A DNA stretch of 17,256 nt from CAZGMC01 sp964526565. Lineage in GTDB: Bacteria > Pseudomonadota > Alphaproteobacteria > DSM-16000 > Inquilinaceae. A program made the translations under genes and the position numbers. Under the pieces are notes generated by a model. The model was not told where the DNA came from. It saw only the letters and a list, made by a program, of their open reading frames with translations, and did not search any database. Position 1 is the stretch's first letter. Every line of letters starts with the position of its first letter. Where the stretch lies: positions 1 through 17,256 of the forward strand of contig CAZGMC010000091.1 of NCBI GenBank assembly GCA_964526565.1. Reading direction: 5' to 3'. Of this stretch, positions 1 to 7,793 are shown one piece after another.

Positions 1-41
1 GCTGGCGATCTGGCTGGCGATCTGGCTGGCGATCTGGCTGG
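1..41. repeat. 12-bp tandem repeat (about 3.4 copies) at window edge
   Basis: The unit GCTGGCGATCTG is repeated three times perfectly and continues into a partial fourth copy. Read on the plus strand in frame 2 it encodes a repeated Leu-Ala-Ile-Trp, which would suit a transmembrane helix. Because the unit is a multiple of three, copy number changes would leave that frame intact. Confidence 0.85.
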
Positions 42-118
42 GTCATGGCGCGTGGGACTGCCGGACGGTGGTCCGGCGCCGGCCCCCGCCCGTCCGGCGA
101 TGCATACCGAAGGTGTAG
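2..118 (+). CDS. Possible 3' end of a membrane protein gene (partial, uncertain)
   Basis: A plus-strand frame is open from the left edge to a TAG at 116-118. It starts with three copies of LAIW followed by LGHGAW, then an Arg/Pro-rich tail of about 20 residues. This would be a last hydrophobic helix followed by a basic cytoplasmic tail. Only 38 residues are visible and the family cannot be named. The helix rests entirely on the tandem repeat, so the frame could also be non-coding. It converges with the dctM gene on the other strand. Confidence 0.25.
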   Translation: MAIWLAIWLAIWLGHGAWDCRTVVRRRPPPVRRCIPKV

Positions 119-157
119 CGGATTGGTCGCAGCCGCGGCAACCGTTCGTTCCGGCAA

Positions 158-173
158 CGGACCGGACGGTCCG
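158..173. terminator. Hairpin downstream of dctM
   Basis: CGGACC (158-163) and GGTCCG (168-173) form a perfect 6-bp stem with a 4-base loop, 12 bases beyond the dctM stop codon. No T-tract follows on either strand. It may end transcription of the mtn-dct operon or of a convergent gene, but it is only a structural candidate. Confidence 0.3.
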
Positions 174-185
174 CCGGCGGCCGCG

Positions 186-1490
186 TCACACCAGCCACAG
201 CGCCAGCCCCGGCACGGCGATGATCAGCCCGACGCGCACTGCGTCGGCGGCCAGGAACGGCAGCACGCCGCGAAACGTCTCGGACAGCGGAACGTCGCGG
301 GCCAGGCCGTGGATGATGTAGACGTTCAGGCCCACCGGCGGCGTGATCAGCCCGACCTCGACGACGATCAGGGCCAGGATGCCGAACCAGATCGCCGTCT
401 CGTCGGGTGTCAGGCCGAAGTCCAGTGCCATGAGCACCGGAAAGAAGGTCGGGATCGTCAGCAGGATCATGCTCAGGCTGTCCATCACGCAGCCCAGCAC
501 CAGGTAGGCAAGCAGCATGGCGGCCAGCACCAGGTAGGGCGGCCAGCCGGCGGCGGCAACCGCGGCGGCGGCGGCCTGCGGCGCCTGGGTCAGGGCCAGG
601 AACACGTTGAACAGCTCGGCGCCGAGCAGGATCAGGAACACCATGCCGGTGATCGCCACCGCGCCGCGCAGCGACTCGATCAGGCCCGCCAGGCGCATGC
701 CGCGGACCACGGCGACGGCCGCCGTCGCCACCACGCCCACCGCCGCGCCCTCGGTCGGGGTGAAGGCGCCGGCATAGAGGCCGCCGATGACCAGCAGGAA
801 GATGGCCAGCACCGGCCACGCCCGCAGCAGTGCGGCGCGACGCCCGACGGCGGCGGCACGCGGCCGGGCCGGGCCGGCGTCGGGGCGGCGGCGCACGTAC
901 ACAGCGATCGCCGCGACATAGCCGGCCGCCGCCAGCAGGCCGGGGATCAGGGCGGCGGCAAACAGGGCGACGATGTTCTGCTGGGTCAGGATGGCGTAGA
1001 GCACCAGCACGATCGACGGCGGGATCAGGATGCCCAGGGTGCCGCCGGCGGCCAGGGCGCCGGTCGCCAGCGCCCCGGAATAGCCCAGGCGGCGCATCTC
1101 CGGCAGGGCCACCTGGCCCATGGTCGCCGCCGTCGCCAGCGACGAGCCGCACACCGCGGCGAACCCGGCGCTGGCCCCCACCGCGGCCATGGCGATGCCG
1201 CCGCGGCGGTGGCCGGCCAGGGCGCCGGCGGCGGCGAACAGGTCGCGGTTCAGCCCGGCGCGGGTGGCGAACTCGCCCATCAGCAGGAACAGCGGCACCA
1301 CCGCCAGCGAATGGCTGGCGAAGCGGTCGAGGGGCAGCGTCTTGAGCAGGGCCAGCAGCGGCGCCAAGCCCTGCAGCGCCGCATAGCCGCCGGCCCCGAC
1401 CAGCAGCATGGCGACGCCGATCGGCACGCGCAGCACCATCAGCCCCAGCAGCACGCCGAACCCGGCCAGCGCGACCGCCGCTCCGCTCAC
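186..1490 (-). CDS. dctM: TRAP transporter large permease subunit DctM
   Basis: 434-residue polytopic inner-membrane protein, the ion-coupled translocation subunit of a tripartite ATP-independent periplasmic transporter. Family signatures seen include a segment starting CGSSLATAATMGQVALPEM, then GGTLGILIPPSIVLVLY, FTPTEGAAVG, DSLSMILLTIPTFFPVL and VEVGLITPPVGLNVYII. The length fits the usual 425-440 residues. I chose the GTG at 1488-1490, which overlaps the dctQ stop as GTGA; an upstream open extension to 1604 runs inside dctQ and reads as Arg-rich non-coding sequence. The gene is last in the apparent operon mtnP-mtnA-dctQ-dctM. The substrate cannot be read from the permease; the operon hints at a sulfur-containing nucleoside or sugar, or an organic acid, but this is inference. 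No DctP solute-binding gene lies in the window. Confidence 0.93.
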   Translation of the reverse strand: MSGAAVALAGFGVLLGLMVLRVPIGVAMLLVGAGGYAALQGLAPLLALLKTLPLDRFASHSLAVVPLFLLMGEFATRAGLNRDLFAAAGALAGHRRGGIAMAAVGASAGFAAVCGSSLATAATMGQVALPEMRRLGYSGALATGALAAGGTLGILIPPSIVLVLYAILTQQNIVALFAAALIPGLLAAAGYVAAIAVYVRRRPDAGPARPRAAAVGRRAALLRAWPVLAIFLLVIGGLYAGAFTPTEGAAVGVVATAAVAVVRGMRLAGLIESLRGAVAITGMVFLILLGAELFNVFLALTQAPQAAAAAVAAAGWPPYLVLAAMLLAYLVLGCVMDSLSMILLTIPTFFPVLMALDFGLTPDETAIWFGILALIVVEVGLITPPVGLNVYIIHGLARDVPLSETFRGVLPFLAADAVRVGLIIAVPGLALWLV

Positions 1491-2080
1491 GCCGGCTTGC
1501 CCGCGCGGCCGCCGCGCGCCATGGCCAAGCGCCGCCAGCCGGTGTACGCACAGGCCAGCGCCAGCAGCGCCAGGCACGGCACCCCGGCGGCGGCGGCCCA
1601 CCACGTCGGCACCTGCAGGATCATGGAGGTCTGGCCGTAGCGCTCCAGGTCGATCGCCCCGGCGGCGAGCCGCCAGGCCAGCACCGCGGCCAGGGCGCAG
1701 AACGCCGCGTCGCCGGCCGCCGTCAGCGCCGCCCGCGCGCGGAGACCGAGCCGCTGGGTGAACACCTCGGCGGCGACATGGGCGCCGCGCAGCTGGGCGT
1801 AGGGCAGGCAGGCGAACACGGCGACGGCCGCACCCAGCTCCATCAGCTCATAGCTGCCGGCCAGCGGCCGCACCCAGGCCAGCGGCGGCTGCGCGGCGAG
1901 CCACCCCGTCCAGCCGCCCGCCTGCGCCAGGTCGGCCGTCAGCCGGCCCAGGATGTCGTACACCGTGACCAGCGACAGTCCGACCAGCACCAGCCCGCCG
2001 GCCACCGCCGTCGCCTCGGCGGCCCGGTGCAGCACGCGCCCGGCCGGGCCGGGGCAGGTGAGGGTGCCGGATGCATCCAT
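1487..2080 (-). CDS. dctQ: TRAP transporter small permease subunit DctQ
   Basis: 197-residue membrane protein, the small subunit that pairs with DctM in TRAP transporters. About four hydrophobic segments are visible. Family-like features are the first helix ending TVYDILGRL, the segment ELMELGAAVAVFACLPYAQ followed by RGAHVAAEVF, and a final pair of helices around QVPTWWAAAAGVPCLALLAL. It is slightly longer than many DctQ proteins because of an insertion between helices 1 and 2. The ATG at 2078-2080 is the first start in frame; GCGGAA just upstream is a weak ribosome site. It lies 78 bases after mtnA and overlaps dctM by four bases, so translational coupling of Q and M is likely. Confidence 0.88.
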   Translation of the reverse strand: MDASGTLTCPGPAGRVLHRAAEATAVAGGLVLVGLSLVTVYDILGRLTADLAQAGGWTGWLAAQPPLAWVRPLAGSYELMELGAAVAVFACLPYAQLRGAHVAAEVFTQRLGLRARAALTAAGDAAFCALAAVLAWRLAAGAIDLERYGQTSMILQVPTWWAAAAGVPCLALLALACAYTGWRRLAMARGGRAGKPA

Positions 2081-2102
2081 TTCCGCTATCGCCGCATTCC
2101 CG

Positions 2103-2140
2103 AAATCGCCCGTAAATCGCCCGTAGGTCGGCCGACCTGC
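2103..2140. promoter_or_regulatory. 11-bp tandem duplication plus 14-bp palindrome between mtnA and dctQ
   Basis: AAATCGCCCGT occurs twice back to back (2103-2113, 2114-2124). It is followed at once by the perfect palindrome AGGTCGGCCGACCT (2125-2138). The site sits in the 78-base gap between mtnA and the dctQ start, so it could be an operator, an mRNA processing hairpin or an attenuator that sets transporter expression apart from the enzymes. The role is not shown by the sequence. Confidence 0.4.
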
Positions 2141-2158
2141 GGTGCCGACCTTCGCGGT

Positions 2159-3252
2159 CTACGCCACTGCCTTCTCTGGGAACAGCTCGATCAGGCCGTT
2201 GCGGCTGGCAGGGCACACACCGCGTTCGGTGATCAGGGCGGTGACGAGACGGGCCGGGGTCACGTCGAAGCCGTAATTGGCGACGGGGCTGCCCGGCGGG
2301 GTGACCGTCACCGTCTCGATGCGGCCGTCGGCGGTGCGGCCGGTGATGTGGGAGACCTCCTGGCCGCCGCGCTCCTCGATCGGGATGGCGTCGCCGTCGG
2401 GCAGGCTCCAGTCGATGGTCGGCGAGGGCAGGGCGACGTAGAACGGCACGCGGTTGTCGTCGGCGGCCAGCGCCTTCAGGTAGGTGCCGATCTTGTTGCA
2501 GACGTCGCCGTTGGCGGCGGTGCGGTCGGTGCCGACGATGCACAGGTCGACGCGGCCGGCGCGCATCAGGTGGCCGCCGGCGTTGTCGACGATGACGGTG
2601 TGCGGCACGCCGTGGCGACCCAGCTCCCACGCCGTCAGCCCGGCGCCCTGGTTGCGTGGCCGGGTCTCGTCGACCCAGACGTGGACCGGCACGCCGGCAT
2701 CGTGGGCCTTGTAGATCGGCGCCAGGGCGGTGCCCCAGTCGACGGTGGCCAGCCAGCCGGCGTTGCAGTGGGTCAGCACCTCGACATGGGGGCCGGTCGG
2801 CCTGGCATCCCAGGCGCGGCGCAGGATCTCCAGGCCGTGGTCGCCGATGGCCTCGCAGATCGCCGCGTCCTCGTCGCAGATTTCGGCGGCGCGGCGCCAC
2901 GCGGCGTCGGCACGGGCCGCCGGCGCCAAAGCCGCCAGCCGGGTGCGCATGTCGTCCAGCGCCCAGCGCAGGTTGACGGCGGTCGGCCGCGTCGCAAACA
3001 ACAGCTCATAGGCACGGGCCAGCGCCGCGTCGGACGGGTCGTCGCGCATCGCCAGGGCGACGCCATAGGCGGCGGTGGCGCCGATCAGCGGGGCGCCGCG
3101 CACCAGCATCTCGCGGATCGCCAGCGCCGCCGCGTCCAGGCTCTCCAGCCGCACCGTCTCGAAGGCGTGGGGCAGGCGGGTCTGGTCGATGATCTCGACC
3201 GCGGCATCGTCGTCGGCCGGCCAGATCGTGCGATAGTGAATGCCGTTGACCT

Positions 3253-3256
<4 letters not shown>
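2159..3256 (-). CDS. mtnA: S-methyl-5-thioribose-1-phosphate isomerase MtnA
   Basis: 365-residue cytosolic enzyme that isomerises 5-methylthioribose-1-phosphate to methylthioribulose-1-phosphate, the step after MtnP. Motifs seen are RGAPLIGATAAYG (53-65), THCNAG with the catalytic Cys at about 164, and VGTDRTAANGDVCNKIGTY with the catalytic Asp at about 244. Length matches the family. The ATG at 3254-3256 overlaps the mtnP stop as ATGA; a longer open frame to 3739 lies inside mtnP and is a shadow. No methionine-salvage genes (mtnB, mtnC, mtnD, mtnK) are nearby. Known alternatives in alphaproteobacteria are the MTA-isoprenoid shunt and the DHAP shunt; which one operates here cannot be told from this window. 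Confidence 0.96.
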
Positions 3257-4206
<950 letters not shown>

Positions 4207-4647
4207 GGGGGCGGGCCTCGCGCGGGCAGGGTGACGGGCGGCAGGCGCGCACCTTAGCCGACGCCGCCGCCGCCACCAACCCCCGTGGCGGCAACGTCCC
4301 TTCGTCAGGAGGTCGGTCCCGACCGGCGGCCAGGGTCGCGCCGTGCTCAGGCCTGCCAGGCCCCGGCCGGATGCGGCGGGCCGTTGCCGGCCGCCCCTGG
4401 GAACGGCCGCGGCCGCCACGATATACACGGTACAAGGGCGCGGCAGGACGGGGCCGGCTGGCGCGATGTCGTACGCCACAAGGGGTGGTGCCGACGCGGT
4501 GGCCGGCTGGTATGGTCGTGCCGCCCGGTCCGGCCGGGCCGTGCTCCCGCGACGGGGCGGCGGCCGCGGCCGCACGCGAACCGTTCAAGTCAGGAGCCGG
4601 CGGCCGTCCGGGCAAAGAAGCCGCCGCGCCAACCGGGAGGACCTCGC
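4207..4647. other. Divergent intergenic region, mtnP / CBS gene
   Basis: 441 bases without a convincing gene. Open frames cross it on both strands, but their translations are Arg/Pro/Gly-rich with no recognisable domain and no start with a good ribosome site. It should hold the promoters of the mtnP operon (minus) and the CBS gene (plus). The only AT-rich patch is CGATATACACGGTACAAG near 4419-4436, a possible -10 zone. I see no riboswitch fold I can name. Confidence 0.5.
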
Positions 4648-5085
4648 ATGTTCCAGAAAACCGTCGGCGACATCATCGGCAGGCAGGACCTGGTGCGCCT
4701 GTCCGCGCAGGACACCGTGGCGGCCGGCGCCAGGGCGATGACGGCGCGGCACATCGGCTGCGTGCTGGTGTGCGACGACAGCGACGTGTGCGGCATCGTC
4801 ACCGAACGTGACGTGCTCGACCAGGTCGTCTCCGCCGGACGCGACCCGCAGTTGGCCAGGCTGGGTGAGATCATGTCGGGAGAGTTGCGCTCGATCGCCC
4901 CGGGCAACACGGCGATGCACGCACTGAAGACCATGGGCGAGCTCGGCGTCCGTCACCTGCCGGTGGTCGACGACGGCCGGATCGTCGGCATCGTCTCGGT
5001 GCACGACCTGCTGCGCTCGGTGGTCCAGGACATGGCCCGCGACCGCGAGTTCCTGCTCGACATGTGGGAAGGCATCCCGGCCTGA
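4648..5085 (+). CDS. CBS-domain pair protein
   Basis: 145-residue soluble protein made almost wholly of two CBS motifs, ending in GIVTERDVL (49-57) and GIVSVHDLL (114-122). CBS pairs bind adenosine-containing ligands such as AMP, ATP or SAM and usually act as sensors; the ligand and target here are unknown. The ATG at 4648 is preceded by GGGAGG (4635-4640) at good spacing. Upstream in-frame sequence is non-coding in character. It stands alone, divergent from mtnP; the neighbourhood of MTA enzymes makes an adenosyl ligand an attractive guess but no more. Confidence 0.88.
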   Translation: MFQKTVGDIIGRQDLVRLSAQDTVAAGARAMTARHIGCVLVCDDSDVCGIVTERDVLDQVVSAGRDPQLARLGEIMSGELRSIAPGNTAMHALKTMGELGVRHLPVVDDGRIVGIVSVHDLLRSVVQDMARDREFLLDMWEGIPA

Positions 5086-5116
5086 CGCGGCCGGGGTGAG
5101 GGCGGGGCGGCGGGGC

Positions 5117-5139
5117 GGCGGCGCCTTCAAAGCGCCGCC
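5117..5139. terminator. Hairpin between CBS gene and nucleosidase remnant
   Basis: GGCGGCGC (5117-5124) and GCGCCGCC (5132-5139) form a perfect 8-bp stem with a 7-base loop. It follows the CBS stop by about 30 bases and covers the stop codon of the convergent nucleosidase remnant. There is no T-tract, so it could be a bidirectional terminator or only coding-sequence symmetry. Confidence 0.4.
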
Positions 5140-5410
5140 AGCACGCGGCGCACGACGATGGCGGCGACCGCGGCGGTCTCGCCGAGGAAGGCGGTGAAGT
5201 CCTCAGCAGGGTCGCCGTCATGGCGACATTGACCTTGCCGATGCCGCCGCGCACCGCCACCAGCGGCCGGCCGTCCACCGTGCCGGCACGGAACCGGCGT
5301 CCGGCGATCCCGCTGACGGCGTCTTCCCGGAAGACGTCGCCGAGCCGGTCGTGCTCCTCGGCGATGGCCGAGATCAGGCCGACGGGGCGGCCGGGGGAGC
5401 GGTCGCTCAC
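5127..5410 (-). pseudogene. MTA/S-adenosylhomocysteine nucleosidase remnant with internal deletion
   Basis: The first ~60 codons read as the start of a Pfs/MTAN-type nucleosidase: PVGLISAIAEEHDRLGDVF, then GRRFRAGTVDGRPLVAV, then GGIGKVNVAMTATLL. The reading then shifts by one frame straight into a nucleosidase-like C-terminus, AEDFTAFLGETAAVAAIVV then RRVLAAL and TGA (5127-5129). The family is about 210-240 residues; here about 140 central residues, including the purine and ribose pocket, are gone. The GTG start (5408-5410) overlaps the rhomboid stop as GTGA. The product cannot be active. An assembly collapse is the main alternative to a real deletion. The two ends fit MTAN better than HpnG-type phosphorylases, though the call rests on short segments. 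Confidence 0.75.
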
Positions 5411-6237
5411 AGCCCGGCCAGCTCCAGCAGCGCGAACAGGGCGGCGAAGGCGGCGAACACCAGGGCGAAGCGCGCCGCCTTGCCCCAGCCCGAGGCGCCG
5501 TCGCCCTGCAGCCAGGCCATGAACCGCGGGAAGACGATCTCCGGATAGGCCGAGCGCGGCTGGAACAGCGGCACGTCGCGCCGCCGCACCAGCACGATCA
5601 GCCCCGCCCCGCCGGCAAACCCGCCGACGTGGGCCCACCACGCCACGTTGCCGACCGACATGGCCGCGCCCTCGATGCTCTCCTGCGTCGCCATGACGAT
5701 GTCGCCGCCGATGGCCAGACCGATCACCACCCAGGCCGGCACCAGCAGCGGGAACCGGTTGAGAACCAGCACCAGCACGCGCGCCCGCGGGTGCAGCAGC
5801 AGATAGGCGCCCATGACCCCGGCGATGGCGCCGCTGGCGCCGATCACGGCGACGAACGGGTAGGGCGTCAGCGCCGCCTGCACCAGCCCGCCCAGCGCGC
5901 CGCAGACCAGGTAGAACACGACGAACCGGCCGTGCCCCATCGAGTCCTCGATGTTGTCGCCGAACACCCACAGGGCGATCATGTTGATCGCCAGGTGCAC
6001 CGCATCGGCGTGCAGGACCTGGTAGGTCAGCAGGGTCAGCCACAACGGCGTCGCCGCCACATCCGGGCCCAGCGCCGCCGGCTGGGTCAATTGCGCCGGC
6101 AGCAGCGCCAGCTCCAGCGTCGGCACCGCCCCGCCGAGCTGCAGGGCGAACACGACGACGTTGAGGGCGATCAGCCCCCAGGTGACATACGGGCGGCGGA
6201 TGGCGTGGACCGGATTGCCGTCGGCCAGGACGAACAT
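5407..6237 (-). CDS. Rhomboid family intramembrane serine protease
   Basis: 276-residue polytopic membrane protein. The catalytic dyad is visible: GASG with Ser 135 and AHVGG with His 203. HLAIN (His 81, Asn 85) supplies the oxyanion residues. Helices run from about 17-36 to a last C-terminal helix near the end, giving the six-helix rhomboid core plus one. The ATG at 6235-6237 is chosen because GGGGAG lies about 8 bases upstream; a GTG five codons earlier (6252) is possible. It is the first gene of a short minus-strand unit whose second gene is the broken nucleosidase. The substrate is unknown. Confidence 0.93.
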   Translation of the reverse strand: MFVLADGNPVHAIRRPYVTWGLIALNVVVFALQLGGAVPTLELALLPAQLTQPAALGPDVAATPLWLTLLTYQVLHADAVHLAINMIALWVFGDNIEDSMGHGRFVVFYLVCGALGGLVQAALTPYPFVAVIGASGAIAGVMGAYLLLHPRARVLVLVLNRFPLLVPAWVVIGLAIGGDIVMATQESIEGAAMSVGNVAWWAHVGGFAGGAGLIVLVRRRDVPLFQPRSAYPEIVFPRFMAWLQGDGASGWGKAARFALVFAAFAALFALLELAGL

Positions 6238-6265
6238 GGGCGGGCTCCCCACTGGATGGCATGAG

Positions 6266-6292
6266 CTTATACCGCCCGTCTGTAAGGTTGAA
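6266..6292 (-). promoter_or_regulatory. Candidate promoter for the rhomboid gene
   Basis: On the minus strand TTCAAC (6287-6292) and TATAAG (6266-6271) are 15 bases apart, 28 bases before the ATG. The -10 box is good, the spacing a little short. No other AT-rich promoter-like pair is closer. Confidence 0.35.
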
Positions 6293-6442
6293 TCATTTTC
6301 AAATCCTCGCGCCGCACAGCCGCGGCCGGCGCTGTGTCAGCCAAGCCAAGATAAAAATCGGAGGCCATCTTGGCCGCTTTTCATGTAAAGACGGCATGGT
6401 GTCCATGTATTGACTGCCGGCACTGTCCCGTTGTCGGGCCCA

Positions 6443-6470
6443 TGGGTTGCTTCGCTTCGCTCGCAATGAC
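6443..6470 (+). repeat. REP-like repeat (TTGCTTCGCTTCGCTCGCAATGAC type), copy 1
   Basis: The core TTGCTTCGCTTCGCTCGC (6447-6464) recurs as an inverted pair at 10557-10660. Its translations (SLRAKRSNP, ASLAMT) are those of a widespread non-coding dispersed repeat that is often mis-called as small proteins in proteobacterial genomes. It lies in a gene-free stretch, as such elements do. Confidence 0.65.
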
Positions 6471-6505
6471 GAGCGGCAGAGCGGAAACATTGGTATTATG
6501 TGCGG

Positions 6506-6543
6506 GCAGTTCCGGGGACACAATGCAGTTCCGGGGACACAAT
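6506..6543. repeat. 19-bp tandem duplication at the end of REP element A
   Basis: GCAGTTCCGGGGACACAAT is present twice with no gap (6506-6524, 6525-6543). The second copy is the left end of the 86-bp element, so one terminus of the element has been duplicated. Confidence 0.85.
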
Positions 6544-6612
6544 ACTGATCTTCGCTGGCTGGTTCTGCCGGCGCTGGCGCCGCCATGGAGCGCGGGTTTG
6601 TGTCCCCCGAAC
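6527..6612 (+). repeat. 86-bp REP-like element, copy A
   Basis: The element begins AGTTCCGGGGACACAAT and ends with the near-perfect inverted form TTTGTGTCCCCCGAAC. It has a GC-rich centre with its own symmetry (CCGGCGCTGGCGCCG). Copy B at 7794-7879 has the same length and orientation and matches at 76 of 86 positions by my alignment. TTCCGGGGACAC-type palindromes are known as dispersed REP-like repeats, often moved by RAYT transposases; no RAYT gene is in the window. It ends 10 bases after the stop codon of the Rpn gene. Confidence 0.8.
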
Positions 6613-6621
6613 TCCTCGCGG

Positions 6622-7683
6622 TCAGTGCGGCCGGCCCGTGGCGAAGACGGCCTCAAGCGTCTCCGCGTCGAGCACGCGGTCGGCCCAGACATTGAGCTGC
6701 GCATCGTCGGCGGCACGGACGCGCGCCGCGACCTCCGGCGCCACGGGGCCGAACCGCCGGCCAAGCAGACGCAGCAGCATGTCCACCTTGCCCTCGGCCC
6801 GGCCCTCGAGCCGGCCCTCGGTGCGGCCCTCAAGCCTGCCCTCGGCGCGGCCCTTGACCAGCCCTTTGGCTTCGCCCTCGGCCATCAGTTCCTGCGCAAT
6901 GGTCGTCACGACTTCGTCTCCCTGTCCCGGCAAAATACGGGAAACCACGGCCTGCAGCCGCTCCCGGTCGATCACGTCACTGGCCTTGAACAGATATCTG
7001 ACCACAAGAACAACCGCGGTCAAGCCAACCTCGGCGGCGGCGTCGACGAGCCGCTCGAGGGTGTCCATCGGGTCATCGTCGCGCATCGCGTACTTCAGCA
7101 CCAGCAGCCCGGCCTGCAGCGGCGGGTGGCGCGACAGCTCGGTGTCGGGGATCGTGCCGAGGTCGACCAGGGTGTAGCGGAAGTCGAGCAGCCCGGCCCC
7201 GACCAGGTCCGCCGGCAGGTCGTACGCTTCGACCGGGGCGGTCGGCAGCGTCCAGCGCCGTGCGCCGTGGTACAGCACGACGGCGAACACCGGCGCCGGC
7301 ACCTGCCACACCGTGCGGCCGGGGTTCTCCCGCCGGACGGCGCCGCGGGCGGCGATGCCGGCCAGGCCGGTCAGGGTCTGGACCAGGCTGTCGGGCTCCG
7401 GCCGGCTCTTGTGCTCGATCATGGTCCAGACCAGGATCGGCGTCCCGGTGTCGGTCTCCATCGCAAAGACGCGGTCGCCGCGGCGCTCGGTCAGCAGCGG
7501 GTCGATGAAGCTCTCCGACCGGTCGACCGCCGGCGTCGCCGTCAGCCGCGCCGCCACGTTCCGCGGCAGCCGCTCGCGCAGGAAGGCGTCGGCGTTGCCG
7601 GGCTGCTCGAGGAGCTGCTTGGCGAAGTGATCGTGATCGCGCACCAGCCGTCGTTCACCGTCCGATTCCTTGTCGTCGCTCAT
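6622..7683 (-). CDS. Rpn family recombination-promoting nuclease / Transposase_31-type protein with DUF4351-like tail
   Basis: 353 residues. The N-terminal ~250 form a Rpn (PD-(D/E)XK) domain: HDHFAKQLLEQPGNADAFL, then FIDPLLTERRGDRVF with the likely Asp 70, and WTMIEHKSRPE with Glu 90 and Lys 92 (E-x-K). Residues 267-299 are a hydrophilic Gly-Arg-x-Glu tetrad repeat written in 12-bp DNA units. Residues 301-346 (MLLRLLGRRFGPVAPEV to LDAETLEAVF) resemble the DUF4351 domain common at the end of these proteins. Known members are DNA endonucleases that raise RecA-independent recombination, and some E. coli members act against phage. The ATG at 7681-7683 is preferred to one 25 codons upstream, whose extra residues are low complexity. 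The gene is flanked by direct 86-bp REP elements and a paralogue ends at the right window edge. Confidence 0.88.
   Translation of the reverse strand: MSDDKESDGERRLVRDHDHFAKQLLEQPGNADAFLRERLPRNVAARLTATPAVDRSESFIDPLLTERRGDRVFAMETDTGTPILVWTMIEHKSRPEPDSLVQTLTGLAGIAARGAVRRENPGRTVWQVPAPVFAVVLYHGARRWTLPTAPVEAYDLPADLVGAGLLDFRYTLVDLGTIPDTELSRHPPLQAGLLVLKYAMRDDDPMDTLERLVDAAAEVGLTAVVLVVRYLFKASDVIDRERLQAVVSRILPGQGDEVVTTIAQELMAEGEAKGLVKGRAEGRLEGRTEGRLEGRAEGKVDMLLRLLGRRFGPVAPEVAARVRAADDAQLNVWADRVLDAETLEAVFATGRPH
6790..6885. repeat. 12-bp minisatellite inside the Rpn gene (8 degenerate units)
   Basis: Units of the form GCCCTCGGCCCG follow each other from 6790 to 6885 with increasing divergence toward higher coordinates. 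On the coding strand they give the Gly-Arg/Lys-x-Glu linker. Copy number changes keep the frame, so linker length could vary between strains. Confidence 0.8.
6883..6894 (-). promoter_or_regulatory. Possible internal ribosome site and ATG within the Rpn gene
   Basis: On the coding strand AGGAA (6890-6894) stands three bases before an in-frame ATG (6883-6885, Met 267). Start there would give an 87-residue protein (6622-6885) made of the tetrad-repeat linker and the DUF4351-like tail, without the nuclease. E. coli rpn genes are known to make such C-terminal products, which restrain the full-length toxin. Whether this start is used is not shown. Confidence 0.4.
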
Positions 7684-7793
7684 GCCATCCGTGCCCGCAC
7701 CTGTTTCGACACTGCCGGCACGGTCATACCGGACGGGACCGAACAAGGCTACACGCAATGGTATGGGTCACTGATCATCGGCGCGTCCGCGCT

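Larger units (their letters stand above)
6253..6506. other. Lower-GC intergenic region with palindromes
   Basis: About 250 bases of visibly lower GC than the genes. It holds the rhomboid promoter candidate, a CACAGC/GCTGTG hairpin (about 6315-6336), a perfect 8-bp inverted repeat GCCAAGAT (6345-6352) / ATCTTGGC (6367-6374), and one copy of a GCTTCGCTTCGC-type interspersed repeat. Open frames across it have no coding character. Confidence 0.55.

Noticed and set aside
45..1640. Plus-strand open frame of 531 codons, rich in Gln, His, Arg and Gly
   Set aside because: It is the antisense shadow of dctM and dctQ, whose family motifs are unambiguous. High GC leaves long shadow frames.
4285..4647. 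In-frame upstream extension of the CBS protein
   Set aside because: The added residues are Arg/Gly/Pro-rich, while the ATG at 4648 has a strong ribosome site and matches the start of the CBS fold.
5127..5410. Programmed frameshift joining the two nucleosidase parts
   Set aside because: About 140 residues of the active-site region are missing, so no frameshift could restore an enzyme.
6299..6586. Minus-strand frame of 95 codons containing SLRAKRSNP
   Set aside because: Same reason: it is made of REP-like repeat sequence, including both 19-bp copies.
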